DNA of 64,000 nucleotides from Thiopseudomonas denitrificans (GTDB taxonomy: Bacteria > Pseudomonadota > Gammaproteobacteria > Pseudomonadales > Pseudomonadaceae), in assembly GCF_002866065.1 (NCBI RefSeq), contig NZ_LNJZ01000006.1, positions 62,001 through 126,000 of the forward strand. Reading direction: 5' to 3'. The number at the start of each line of letters is the position of its first letter. Position 1 is the first letter of the stretch. Made by a program: the position numbers and the translations under genes. The notes under the pieces are model-generated. The model was not told the origin of the DNA. It searched no databases and saw nothing but the letters and a program-made list of their open reading frames with translations. This document shows, piece by piece, positions 1-7,629 of this stretch.

Positions 1-917
1 CGCATTTCGTTTTCCGCTGAGGAAGATCCTAAGTTTAATTTTTTAAGAAAGGATCGTTCAGTTAGCTTTTGCTCTTCCGTTTTCTCTTGAAACGCCCTAG
101 CGACATCACTAGCAAAGTCAGCAATATGATCATTCACATCATCGGGATGATAAGTTACGTTAACAAAATCTCTATAGTCTAGGGGAACAGGATCGTCGCC
201 ATTTTGTAGTATTCGAAATGCCTTGCCCATACCCTCAGACAACCCTGCTATAAATGCGGCGCGTAGATTATGAATGGCATTCCCAGATGAATCTTTTGAT
301 AACAGTGGCACTAAGACTCCATAGGAAGACGAAACTTGATTTATCGCATCATACGCCGAAAGACGTGGTTGTTCATTTGGATCAAAGTTTCGGAAAATAT
401 AGCCAGACTTTTTTATACGAGAAACTATTCGACCAGACCAGTCCGTTTTATATGGCGTTTCTAACAAGTAAACTGGCGCTTGGCGGTTGACTCGTGATGA
501 AATCTCTAAAGGTGATTTTTTCGACGCTTCTAAAATAAAAGATTTTAGTTCCTGAGAGTTCTGATACTCGCGATAACCAAGAGTATCGAATATACCAACC
601 TTGTCTGCTATTAAGTCTTGATTTTCGATACTTTTATTCTTGGTTAACAAGACTCTCTTTGATCTTCCAATCGCGTAACCAATTTCATAAACCACATTGA
701 AGTTAAGCTTCGTTATATCTGCGATAAGAAAATCAGCTTCGTCTATGCCCTTCAGAACCTCAGTTGAAATAAAATGGCCAATTATGTCTAGTTGCACCCA
801 TGTATTGACGCAAGTACCTGACTGAGACCGATTGTACTCATCAACCGCCTTTTCTATACATTGTCCTATTTCATTTGGCTGTGATGGGTACGCATAAAAT
901 CCCGTCAATTCACTCAT
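1..917 (-). CDS. TIR/SLOG-like nucleotide-sensor protein, partial (C-terminus off the left edge)
   Basis: The reading frame is open from the start to the window edge, about 305 codons, with no stop. Near residues 55-85 it has the pattern GIDEADFLIADITKLNFN followed by VVYEIGYAIG. This is the D-x-x-x-ADIT-x-x-N-x-x-x-E-x-G signature shared by TIR-like, nucleoside deoxyribosyltransferase-like and SLOG-type domains of anti-phage effectors. A second alpha/beta segment follows at about 145-260 (starting PVYLLETPYKTDW), possibly another domain of the same class. The last visible residues (LKKLNLGSSSAENEM) resemble linkers that precede a P-loop ATPase domain in some large proteins, but that domain is not in view. 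ATG at 917 has AGGA nine bases upstream; ATG at 923 is the alternative. It lies directly behind an attC site. Defence function is inference. Confidence 0.6.
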   Translation of the reverse strand, partial: MSELTGFYAYPSQPNEIGQCIEKAVDEYNRSQSGTCVNTWVQLDIIGHFISTEVLKGIDEADFLIADITKLNFNVVYEIGYAIGRSKRVLLTKNKSIENQDLIADKVGIFDTLGYREYQNSQELKSFILEASKKSPLEISSRVNRQAPVYLLETPYKTDWSGRIVSRIKKSGYIFRNFDPNEQPRLSAYDAINQVSSSYGVLVPLLSKDSSGNAIHNLRAAFIAGLSEGMGKAFRILQNGDDPVPLDYRDFVNVTYHPDDVNDHIADFASDVARAFQEKTEEQKLTERSFLKKLNLGSSSAENEM

Positions 918-962
918 TTTCATTTATCCTTTTAGTTTCGCAATGTTCCACATGCATGGCTT

Positions 963-1037
963 GCATAACGCCTCAATAACCGGCGCAGCTTTGCTGCGTC
1001 CGGCGCCGTAGGCGCGCAGTTGATTGACTTGTTATGT
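963..1037 (-). other. attC recombination site (cassette of the 70-residue protein)
   Basis: A 75-bp imperfect palindrome. On the minus strand it opens with ACATAACAAGTC, has complementary inner arms (GCGCCGG/CCGGCGC and GCAGC/GCTGC types), and closes with GAGGCGTTATGC. This matches the R-double-prime (RYYYAAC-like) and R-prime (GTTAT-type) ends of attC sites, as in Vibrio and Pseudomonas chromosomal integrons. It starts 8 bases beyond the stop codon of the 70-residue gene. Confidence 0.8.
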
Positions 1038-1045
1038 GTTGAAGC

Positions 1046-1258
1046 CTACGTACCTTTGCTTAACCCTAAATATGCAATGTATAAGCCTAGTAGCGAGACA
1101 CCGAACCCCCACAGCCACTTCCAATGAGCCAAATAAAATTCAACGACCGAATGAGCAATATCCGAAGTCCAGTGCCTATCGGTGTAAATTCCAACAATAT
1201 GCGGATCGTCGTACGTTTTAATCTCTCCGTCGTACCAGTCTTTTATCCTCTTTAACAT
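1046..1258 (-). CDS. Small cassette-encoded protein, one predicted membrane segment, unknown function
   Basis: 70 residues, ATG at 1258 with AAGGG about six bases upstream. The N-terminal part is polar (KRIKDWYDGEIKTYDDPHI). The C-terminal third (roughly residues 46-66) is hydrophobic and could span the membrane once. It has the look of small tryptophan- and tyrosine-rich proteins commonly seen in chromosomal integron cassettes of gammaproteobacteria, but I do not recognise a named family. The stop codon is followed within 8 bases by the attC site, so this is one complete cassette of about 300 bp. Function unknown; a membrane-acting or toxin-like role is possible but not shown. Confidence 0.65.
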   Translation of the reverse strand: MLKRIKDWYDGEIKTYDDPHIVGIYTDRHWTSDIAHSVVEFYLAHWKWLWGFGVSLLGLYIAYLGLSKGT

Positions 1259-1283
1259 GACAACCCTTTATATCGCCGCAGAC

Positions 1284-1343
1284 ACATAACGCCAAGCACA
1301 CCGGCGCCACGCCAGTGGCGTCCGGTGCTGTGACTTGTTAAGT
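1284..1343 (-). other. attC recombination site (cassette of the 124-residue protein)
   Basis: A 60-bp palindromic site. On the minus strand it runs from ACTTAACAAGTC through complementary arms (CAGCACCGG against CCGGTGTG, and GGCGCCAC/GTGGCG types) to GCTTGGCGTTATGT. Length, terminal core-like heptamers and position 4 bases after the preceding stop codon all fit a short integron attC. Confidence 0.85.
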
Positions 1344-1347
1344 GTGT

Positions 1348-1722
1348 TTAATCCATTTCCCACTGTTCGAGATCCGTCACGGGATTGGGTAGCCGACCCT
1401 CAAGCCAGTCAGCACAAGTCCCAGGTTTAAACTGAGGATCGTGACATTCAATAACCCAAGACAAAAACGCATCAGGCCCACCATTCATATACGGAGGCGG
1501 CGATACCGGATGGAAAGACGTTGGCAATCTCTCATCTATCGAAAGGTAATTGAGTACGTGACCGAGTTCTTGAACCGTTTGCCACGACAACAAATGGCCA
1601 ATATCGATAGTGAACTTCACCCACCATCGACCATCATCGTCAGCGCCGTGCCCTATTGCTCCTTTAACTGACGGAACCTGTTTCAGGAAATCAATAAGCT
1701 TTGTAAATTCTCGATTATTCAT
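1348..1722 (-). CDS. Cassette-encoded hypothetical protein
   Basis: 124 residues if translation starts at ATG 1722; a GTG at 1731 would add three. The protein is soluble and acidic, rich in Trp, Pro and Gly (WWVKFTIDIGHLLSW, SFHPVSPPPYMNGG), with no signal peptide or membrane segment. I recall similar proteins among integron cassettes but cannot name a family or activity. There is no clear Shine-Dalgarno sequence, which is common for first-in-cassette genes. Only about eight bases separate the ATG from the core-like sequence at 1730-1736. The stop codon lies directly in front of the attC at 1343, so the cassette is complete. Confidence 0.65.
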   Translation of the reverse strand: MNNREFTKLIDFLKQVPSVKGAIGHGADDDGRWWVKFTIDIGHLLSWQTVQELGHVLNYLSIDERLPTSFHPVSPPPYMNGGPDAFLSWVIECHDPQFKPGTCADWLEGRLPNPVTDLEQWEMD

Positions 1723-1729
1723 TGGATAC

Positions 1730-1800
1730 ACTTAACATGTATTAGACCGCCTTCTACATAACCCAATCATCGTGAAGGCCGTATAACACGATGGGATATT
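1730..1800 (-). other. Array boundary with core-like heptamer and hairpin (possible degenerate attI/attC)
   Basis: On the minus strand GTTAAGT (complement of 1730-1736) has the GTTRRRY form of a cassette insertion point. Upstream of it, GGCCTTC and GAAGGC form a hairpin (about 1759-1791), but no matching RYYYAAC partner is present, so this is not a complete attC. It could be the attI of a lost integrase or the eroded end of the array. Confidence 0.35.
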
Positions 1801-2165
1801 TTTAAAATCAAGATTAAAGCACAGGGATCAACAGGTTACAAGGCTCTACATTTTGATAATATTTTCTGCTTGATCCGACTGTTTTTACTGGCAGACTACT
1901 GGGCAACTTATCCAGAGACAGCCTGTCAAGAAGAGTCCGGCCAGACACTGAATGCCGGCAATTTGCACAGCGACAGCAGCCGGTTATCCCTGATAACCGG
2001 CCAACAGCCCTCCCCCGCACAAGGCAGATTCGGGTGTGGTGACGTTGGGAACAGGTCTTTAGCGGTTTGGGCCGCAGGACCGAACCAGCGGCAGCCTGCT
2101 CCCAACGTCACCATACCCAGCCGCCACAGTGCAAAACCCCCAACACCACAGCACAAAACAGCCCG
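1801..2165. repeat. Intergenic stretch with long inverted repeat at 2038-2050 / 2100-2112
   Basis: No convincing gene here; the short frames have no start context and no family resemblance. GGTGACGTTGGGA at 2038-2050 is repeated perfectly inverted at 2100-2112. Between the arms is a second imperfect stem (GGTTTGG near 2068 with CCGAACC near 2084). The nested hairpin lies just past the stop codon of the leftward CNB/CBS gene. It could end that transcript or be an extragenic palindromic element; there is no T tract. Confidence 0.45.
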
Positions 2166-4004
2166 CTACATGGTTATGTGAAACCTGTGCGTCAGCGACT
2201 TCTTGAAGTCCTTGACCACCGCCAGCGAATCCCGCAACAGCTCGCGCTCGAACTTGTTAAGCAGCTTGAAGTCGATCTCGTTGGGGGTTTCGTCATGGGT
2301 CTGGCCGCTATCGGTCACCCGCTGGATCTGCTGCTGCAGACGCAACTGGATGAAAAAGCTCAGCGCCTCGGCCAGGTTGGCCGCCATTTCCCGCTCGACG
2401 ATTCTGCATTCGGCCAGCAGCTCAAGCCGCTTGAAGGTGTTGGTCTCGATGATCTTGTTTTGCAGCGCCATGGTGCGCACGCCATGCACGATCGGAAACA
2501 CCCCGGCCTTCTTGATATCCAGCCCGTGACTGGTCTTCAGCTGGCCAAAGAAGGTCAGCGGTGTCTCGAAGTCCAGCGCGGCCCGGGCAAAGAACGAAAA
2601 AAACACCTGATCAGTGAAGATCTCGCGCATGAAGGCATTGCGCGACACCTTGAACAGCGCCGTGTTGCCTGCCACCGGCTTGCCATCGGCGGCGATCGCC
2701 AGATTCATCATGTCGGTGGTATTGCTGCTGCGGCTCCATTTGCCCAGCTTGCCGGTCCACTCGCGTACCGAGTTCACCCACTCCGGATTGGATACCATGA
2801 TGTTGCCCGGGCAGGGCGGAAAACCGAAGGAAATCAGCGTGTCGCTGAACTGCTGCATGACCTTGTGCATGTCAGGCCAGTCCAGCCCGTCGCGATAGAT
2901 CAGGCCGTTGTCCTGATCGGTCTTCATGATCTGCTCGCCCCGCCCCTCGGAGCCCATGACGATCAGGCAGACGTGCGGGTGTACTTCCTTGGGTACGATC
3001 AGGTCAAACAGCTTGCCCAGGATGCGACTGTTGACCGCTGCCAGCAGCTCCATGGTGAAGCGGATTTTCACCCCGGACGAAAGCAGTGCCTTGATCAGGT
3101 CGAACAGGCCGAACGACGCCTCGCGCAACTCCTCTACCGTCTGCGCCCGCTCCACCCGCAGGCCGATCACATGGGAGTGGCTGGAGAAGTGGCTCAGCAC
3201 ATCGGTCAGCTCGATGATGCCGGTCAGACCGCCCTGCTCGTCGGTCACCACCACACGCTCGATATGTTGGCGGGTCATGATGATCAGTGCGTTGAACAGA
3301 TAATCATCGGGCTGGATGCTGATCAGCCGGTAGCTGGCAATCTCCGCCACCGGCGTATCCAGCGGCAGCTTGTCGAGAATCACCGCATCCAGCAGGTCGG
3401 TGCCGGTCACCATGCCATAGCGATTGCCCTTGCGTGCCAGCAGACAGTCGGATTTTTCCTCGCGCATCAGGCGGGTGGCTTCCTCGATGCTGACGCCTTC
3501 GGACACGATCAGCGGCTCGCGGATGGTGCTGTCCTTGATGCGGGCCAGCATGAACTCTGCCATGTCCTGGTTGGGTGCATGCTGGGCGACGATTTCGCGC
3601 TTGGCTCCCAGATTTTGCTGGAAATACTCGCCAAACTGCGGGTTGCTGTCGATCAGTTCGAACAGCGTCTGGGTCGGTATCAGGTGGGCGCAGGTCTGTT
3701 CCACGGCATAAAAGCGGTGAATCGCCTGCCCGTTGAAGATCGACCAGCCGCCAAAATACTCTTCCGCCTCGTAATACATGAATACGTTGGTGGCCGGCTC
3801 GCCGTCAGCGCTTTCAATCCGGTGGTCGGCTTCCGCCACCTTGCCGCCGCAGATCACAAAAACACCCCGGGGTGGTCCGCCGGCTTCGATCAGGACATCT
3901 CCCGGAGCGAATTGCATGTACTCCACAGCAGCCAGCAGCCTTTCCTGTTCATCCTCGTCCAGCAAGCTGAAAGGTACGACGTGCAAATTGAAGGGTACCG
4001 ACAT
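2166..4004 (-). CDS. Cyclic-nucleotide-binding / CBS / DUF294 nucleotidyltransferase-like signalling protein
   Basis: 612 residues in three parts. A Crp-like cyclic-nucleotide-binding domain covers about residues 5-120 (FAPGDVLIEAGG). A pair of CBS repeats covers about 145-270. A DUF294-type nucleotidyltransferase-like region from about 325 has GSEGRGEQ, then TDQDN, recalling the GSxxRxE...DxD active site of GlnD-type enzymes, followed by the helical DUF294 C-terminal domain. Start chosen at 4004 because AAGGAG lies six bases upstream; an in-frame ATG at 4115 has no such site. Related Pseudomonas genes often sit beside an exonuclease of the DnaQ type, absent here. Probably a soluble sensor-effector for adenine nucleotides; no substrate is known. 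A long antisense frame across it is a coding shadow. Confidence 0.85.
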   Translation of the reverse strand: MSVPFNLHVVPFSLLDEDEQERLLAAVEYMQFAPGDVLIEAGGPPRGVFVICGGKVAEADHRIESADGEPATNVFMYYEAEEYFGGWSIFNGQAIHRFYAVEQTCAHLIPTQTLFELIDSNPQFGEYFQQNLGAKREIVAQHAPNQDMAEFMLARIKDSTIREPLIVSEGVSIEEATRLMREEKSDCLLARKGNRYGMVTGTDLLDAVILDKLPLDTPVAEIASYRLISIQPDDYLFNALIIMTRQHIERVVVTDEQGGLTGIIELTDVLSHFSSHSHVIGLRVERAQTVEELREASFGLFDLIKALLSSGVKIRFTMELLAAVNSRILGKLFDLIVPKEVHPHVCLIVMGSEGRGEQIMKTDQDNGLIYRDGLDWPDMHKVMQQFSDTLISFGFPPCPGNIMVSNPEWVNSVREWTGKLGKWSRSSNTTDMMNLAIAADGKPVAGNTALFKVSRNAFMREIFTDQVFFSFFARAALDFETPLTFFGQLKTSHGLDIKKAGVFPIVHGVRTMALQNKIIETNTFKRLELLAECRIVEREMAANLAEALSFFIQLRLQQQIQRVTDSGQTHDETPNEIDFKLLNKFERELLRDSLAVVKDFKKSLTHRFHITM

Positions 4005-4249
4005 GCGCATCTCCTTGTTGTATTTTTGCGCCCGGAGGCCAGCTGTCGACAGTCCGGCATGTAAGCCGAAACGCCGCTGCATTGCATGACAGGCAAGAGT
4101 ATATTTTTTTGTCACAAATTAAATCACGCCTTTGGTCAAAAAGACCATTAGCCTGCGCATAAAACCGGCCAGATCCGATATCAGCCCGACCGTCATGTGC
4201 CTGCCGGCCGGATCAGGTATTCTGGGCCTGGCAACCTCTGGAGATCAGC

Positions 4250-5695
4250 ATGAATACAACACCATTATTCAAACAGCTCGCCTGGATCAACGGCCAGTGG
4301 CGCGAAGCACTGAATGGTGCCACCACCGATATTTTTGATCCGGCGACCGGCACGCAGCTAGGCCAGGTTCCCTGCATGGGTGCCACGGAAACACGCCAGG
4401 CCATTGACGCCGCTGCCGGGGCTTTGCCGCAGTGGCGTGCCCTGCCCGCCAAAGAACGCGCCACACTGCTGCGCAACTGGTTTGAGCTGATCCTGGATAA
4501 CCGGGACGAGCTGGCCCGCATCATGACCCTTGAGCAGGGCAAGCCGCTGGCCGAAGCCCGTGGCGAAATCCTCTATGGTGCGTCCTTTGTCGAATGGTTT
4601 GCCGAAGAGGCCAAACGTGTCTATGGCGACCTGCTGCCGGCACCGGTAGCCGGCCAGCGCCTGCTGGTGATGAAGCAGCCGGTCGGTGTGGTGGCTGCCA
4701 TCACGCCCTGGAACTTCCCGTCTTCGATGATTACCCGCAAGACCGCTCCGGCACTGGCCGCCGGCTGTACAGTGGTGCTCAAGCCGGCCCCGCAAACACC
4801 GTTTTCCGCGCTGGCACTAGCCGAGCTGGCCCGGCAGGCCGGCATTCCGCCCGGGGTATTCAACGTGGTCACCGGTGATGCCCGGGCCATTGGCGGCGAG
4901 CTGACCGGCAACCCGCAGGTGCGCAAGCTCAGCTTCACCGGCTCCACCGCCACCGGCCGACTGCTGCTGCAACAGTGCGCCCATGACATCAAGAAAGTAT
5001 CCCTGGAGCTGGGTGGCAACGCGCCCTTCATCGTATTCGGGGATGCCGACCTGGACCAGGCCGTGGCCGGCGCACTGGCCGCCAAATACCGCAACAACGG
5101 CCAGACCTGTGTCTGCACCAACCGTTTCTATGTACATGACAGCATCTACCAGCAATTTGCCGACAAGCTGCAACAGGCCGTGGCCGGGCTGCGCGTGGGC
5201 AACGGGCTGGACACTGACACCACGCTCGGCCCGCTGATCAATCCGGCCGCCATGGACAAGGTGCAGTCTCACATTGACGACGCGCTGCAACGGGGCGCAC
5301 GACTGACACTGGGCGGTCAGCCCCATGCACTGGGCGGCACCTTCTTCGAGCCAACCATCCTGCTTGACGTACCTCATGATGCACTGGTGGCCCGTGAAGA
5401 AACCTTCGGTCCGCTGGCTCCACTGTTCCGTTTCAGCGACGAGAACGAAGTGATCCGGTTGGCCAACGACACCGAATACGGCCTGGCGGCTTATGTCTAC
5501 ACGCAGAACCTGTCACGCATCTTCCGCCTGTCCGAAGCGCTGGAATACGGCATGGTCGGCATCAATACCGGGCTGATCTCCAATGAAGTCGCACCTTTTG
5601 GCGGCATCAAGTCCTCGGGCCTCGGGCGCGAAGGCTCACGCTACGGCATCGAGGAATACCTGGAAATCAAATACATCAACATCAACTTGACCTAG
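4250..5695 (+). CDS. gabD: NAD(P)-dependent succinate-semialdehyde dehydrogenase
   Basis: 481 residues, the usual GabD length. It oxidises succinate semialdehyde to succinate, the last step of the GABA shunt. Aldehyde-dehydrogenase landmarks are present in order: TPWNFP, FTGST (nucleotide loop), LELGGNAP with the general-base Glu, NGQTCVCTNR with the catalytic Cys, and EETFGP near the C-terminus. GGAG precedes the ATG by about seven bases. It is divergent from the cyclic-nucleotide-binding gene. No gabT or gabP is next to it, so the substrate is inferred from overall resemblance; a related semialdehyde is possible. A GC-rich inverted repeat follows the stop. Confidence 0.9.
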   Translation: MNTTPLFKQLAWINGQWREALNGATTDIFDPATGTQLGQVPCMGATETRQAIDAAAGALPQWRALPAKERATLLRNWFELILDNRDELARIMTLEQGKPLAEARGEILYGASFVEWFAEEAKRVYGDLLPAPVAGQRLLVMKQPVGVVAAITPWNFPSSMITRKTAPALAAGCTVVLKPAPQTPFSALALAELARQAGIPPGVFNVVTGDARAIGGELTGNPQVRKLSFTGSTATGRLLLQQCAHDIKKVSLELGGNAPFIVFGDADLDQAVAGALAAKYRNNGQTCVCTNRFYVHDSIYQQFADKLQQAVAGLRVGNGLDTDTTLGPLINPAAMDKVQSHIDDALQRGARLTLGGQPHALGGTFFEPTILLDVPHDALVAREETFGPLAPLFRFSDENEVIRLANDTEYGLAAYVYTQNLSRIFRLSEALEYGMVGINTGLISNEVAPFGGIKSSGLGREGSRYGIEEYLEIKYININLT

Positions 5696-5710
5696 CCGCT
5701 ATCACGGTCA

Positions 5711-5750
5711 TGCCCCGCCTATGCACGAGGTTGACAGCATTGGCGGGGCA
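5711..5750 (+). terminator. Stem-loop after gabD
   Basis: TGCCCCGCC (5711-5719) and GGCGGGGCA (5742-5750) form a nine-base-pair stem with a 22-base loop, 15 bases beyond the gabD stop. There is no T tract, so it may protect the transcript end or terminate only weakly. Confidence 0.4.
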
Positions 5751-5828
5751 CGGGTGAAGCAAAACCCATACTTTCAGGTTAAACTCCCCTCCCCGCTTTT
5801 CCCGCTTTGACACAGGAACCCACCGGCC

Positions 5829-6311
5829 ATGACCCGAAAACTTCTGACCGCAGGCGGCTACGACGCGCTCAAGAAGGAACTCAACTACCTGCTGCGCGAA
5901 CACCGCCCGGAAATCACCGCCGTCGTCAGCTGGGCCGCCAGCCTCGGCGACCGCTCGGAAAACGCCGACTACACCGAGAACAAGCGCAAGCTGCGCCAGA
6001 TCGACCGCCGCATCCGCTACCTGACCAAGCTGTTTGATGTTGCCGAGCGCATCGAATACAACCCGGCCCAGGAAGGCAAGATCTACTTTGGCGCCTGGTG
6101 CGAACTGGAAAACGACAACGGTGACACGCTGCATTTTCGCATTGTCGGCGACGAAGAGGTCTATGCCGCAAAAGGCCATATCTCGCTGAAATCCCCCGTG
6201 GCCCGCGCCTGTCTCGGCAAGGCTCTGGACGACGAGGTGGTGGTGCGTACTCCCGAAGGTGAAAGGCACTGGTATGTGACGGCTATCAGCTACAGCGGAC
6301 CCGCCGGGTGA
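5829..6311 (+). CDS. greB: Transcription elongation factor GreB
   Basis: 160 residues. GreB enters the secondary channel of RNA polymerase and stimulates cleavage of backtracked RNA. The N-terminal coiled coil (about residues 1-75) carries the acidic tip loop GDRSENADYTENK, followed by LRQIDRRIRYLTK, which is diagnostic for GreB rather than GreA. The C-terminal FKBP-like domain has the Gre pattern ISLKSPVARACLGK. The ATG follows CAGGAACCCACCGGCC. It stands alone, with its own upstream region after the gabD stem-loop. Confidence 0.95.
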   Translation: MTRKLLTAGGYDALKKELNYLLREHRPEITAVVSWAASLGDRSENADYTENKRKLRQIDRRIRYLTKLFDVAERIEYNPAQEGKIYFGAWCELENDNGDTLHFRIVGDEEVYAAKGHISLKSPVARACLGKALDDEVVVRTPEGERHWYVTAISYSGPAG

Positions 6312-6521
6312 TAACCGCTACAGCATGGTATCCACAGGCCGCGCATGGATACCACCGGCCGGCCCCAGCGGCCAAAACCGGCACCATTGTCGTACTTCAC
6401 AGCCGTCCGTTTTGTCCTACACTGGCCGTGCATGCTCCGTGCTGACACAGCACATCCCGATGCCGCGCCAGCCAGACGTACCTACACCGTTGTTTCGTCT
6501 AAAAAGAAGAAGGAATATCAC

Positions 6522-6806
6522 ATGAAAAAGTTTCTCCTGATCCCTGCCATGTTCAGCCTGATGATCGGCTTTGCCCAGGCTGCTGACAGCTGGCTGCCAA
6601 CCCTGAAGACCGACACCCCGGAACAGGGCTTCCAGCTGGCCATCAAGATGTCCCGCATGGGCGTGAAGACGGCCCAGCCCAACATGGACGTGCTGAAAAA
6701 AGGCCGTGCCGAGTACTCCAATGACGCCGAAGACCTGATCCAGGTATCCCACGTTGTAGCAACCAACTTTGCCACCGTCGCGGCTGCCAACAACTACTGG
6801 AAGTAA
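6522..6806 (+). CDS. Small secreted protein, unknown function
   Basis: 94 residues with a clear signal peptide (MKKFLLIPAMFSLMIGFAQA, cleavage likely after AQA). The mature part is about 73 residues, polar, with no cysteine and no repeats, ending in AAANNYWK. An AAGAAGGA ribosome site lies eight bases before the ATG, so it is very likely translated; an upstream in-frame extension lacks such support. About 210 bases without other genes precede it, which should hold its own promoter. Family not recognised; periplasmic location inferred from the signal sequence. Confidence 0.7.
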   Translation: MKKFLLIPAMFSLMIGFAQAADSWLPTLKTDTPEQGFQLAIKMSRMGVKTAQPNMDVLKKGRAEYSNDAEDLIQVSHVVATNFATVAAANNYWK

Positions 6807-6921
6807 TCCCTCCCCCGGATGTTTCCGCGGCCATGGACGGCCCCGGTCCGGAAGATTACCGCGCTGTTTCCTGCTATGCTCCGGCTATCTGTTGACTGTC
6901 AGCCATGGAGCATTTTCTTCG

Positions 6922-7221
6922 ATGTATATCCTGCAAATCGACTTTCCCTTCGATGGCCCCTTCGCTGCCGAAATGGCACAGGCCATGCGCCCGCTGGCCG
7001 AAGATATCGCCACGGAAAACGACCTGCTGTGGAAAATCTGGACAGAAGATGCCGGCAATCACGAAGCCGGCGGCATCTACCTGTTTGCCGGGCGCGAAGC
7101 GGCCGAGGCCTATCTGGCCAGGCACAGCCAGCGGCTGCAGGCTGCCGGTGTCAGCGGCATCCGCAGCCGCATTTTTTCCGTCAACCAACCCCTGAGCCAC
7201 ATCAACCGGGCCCCGCTATGA
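6922..7221 (+). CDS. YdhR-like putative mono-oxygenase (dimeric alpha/beta-barrel protein)
   Basis: 99 residues resembling the YdhR family: starts with MYILQIDFPFDGPF, contains the ENDLLWKIWTED segment and the GGIYLFAGREAAEAYLARH helix, as in the ferredoxin-like fold of antibiotic-biosynthesis mono-oxygenases. Proteins of this fold act without metal or flavin on aromatic substrates, but YdhR itself has no proven reaction. GGAG is 12 bases before the ATG. The stop codon overlaps the next start (ATGA), so it is translationally coupled to the HNH protein. Cytosolic. Confidence 0.75.
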   Translation: MYILQIDFPFDGPFAAEMAQAMRPLAEDIATENDLLWKIWTEDAGNHEAGGIYLFAGREAAEAYLARHSQRLQAAGVSGIRSRIFSVNQPLSHINRAPL

Positions 7222-7565
7222 GCAAACTCGACGAAATCCTTGCACAGAACCGCCGCGACAGCGAACGCGGTTACCGTGACAAAGCCCTGCGCATGTACCC
7301 GCATCACTGCGGACGCTGCGCCCGTGAATTCAGCGGCAAGCGCCTGAGCGAGCTGACCGTGCATCACCGCGACCACAACCACGACAATAACCCGCCGGAC
7401 GGCTCCAATTGGGAGCTGTTGTGCCTGTATTGCCATGACAACGAGCACCAGCGCCAGGTAGACCTGCACTATCAGAAAGAGGAAGCCGCCGGCCAGAAAG
7501 GCCCGCAGCAAACCTACAAGGGACTGGCTGGGCTGGCCGATCTGCTCAAATCCAGACAGGAATAG
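7218..7565 (+). CDS. YajD-like HNH nuclease-family protein
   Basis: 115 residues. An HNH endonuclease core is visible: CGRCAREF zinc knuckle near residue 31, then LTVHHRDHNHDNNPPDGSNW (first HH and the Asn), and LLCLYCHDNEH with the second zinc knuckle and final His. This matches YajD of enterobacteria in size and layout. The C-terminal tail (QQTYKGLAGLADLLKSRQE) is typical of YajD-like proteins. DNA nicking activity is inferred from the motif; the cellular role is unknown. Its ATG overlaps the stop of the YdhR-like gene. Confidence 0.85.
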   Translation: MSKLDEILAQNRRDSERGYRDKALRMYPHHCGRCAREFSGKRLSELTVHHRDHNHDNNPPDGSNWELLCLYCHDNEHQRQVDLHYQKEEAAGQKGPQQTYKGLAGLADLLKSRQE

Positions 7566-7629
7566 CCTGCTCGTCTGGCTTTACCCGGCCTCGACCGGGA
7601 AACCCCATCTGGCAGGCACTGCCTGGCGG

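Larger units (their letters stand above)
1..1736 (-). mobile_element. Integron gene-cassette array (right end), no integrase visible
   Basis: Three leftward-reading genes are separated by two attC-like sites. Each site begins within about 10 bases of the upstream gene's stop codon and ends shortly before the next gene, the head-to-tail layout of integron cassettes. Base composition is visibly more AT-rich than in the core genes that follow. In the usual arrangement an integrase gene would lie divergently to the right, but nothing resembling a tyrosine recombinase is found between 1737 and 2165, where a core gene begins. The array is therefore either a cluster of attC sites without integrase or the distal part of a longer integron extending left of the window. 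The boundary at 1736 is placed at the last core-like sequence. Confidence 0.8.

Noticed and set aside
1737-2165. Integron integrase or its remnant
   Set aside because: No tyrosine-recombinase motif in any frame of this stretch.
2067-4064. 665-codon open frame on the plus strand
   Set aside because: It is antisense to the intact CNB/CBS/DUF294 gene, has an unnatural His/Gln-rich composition and no family resemblance.
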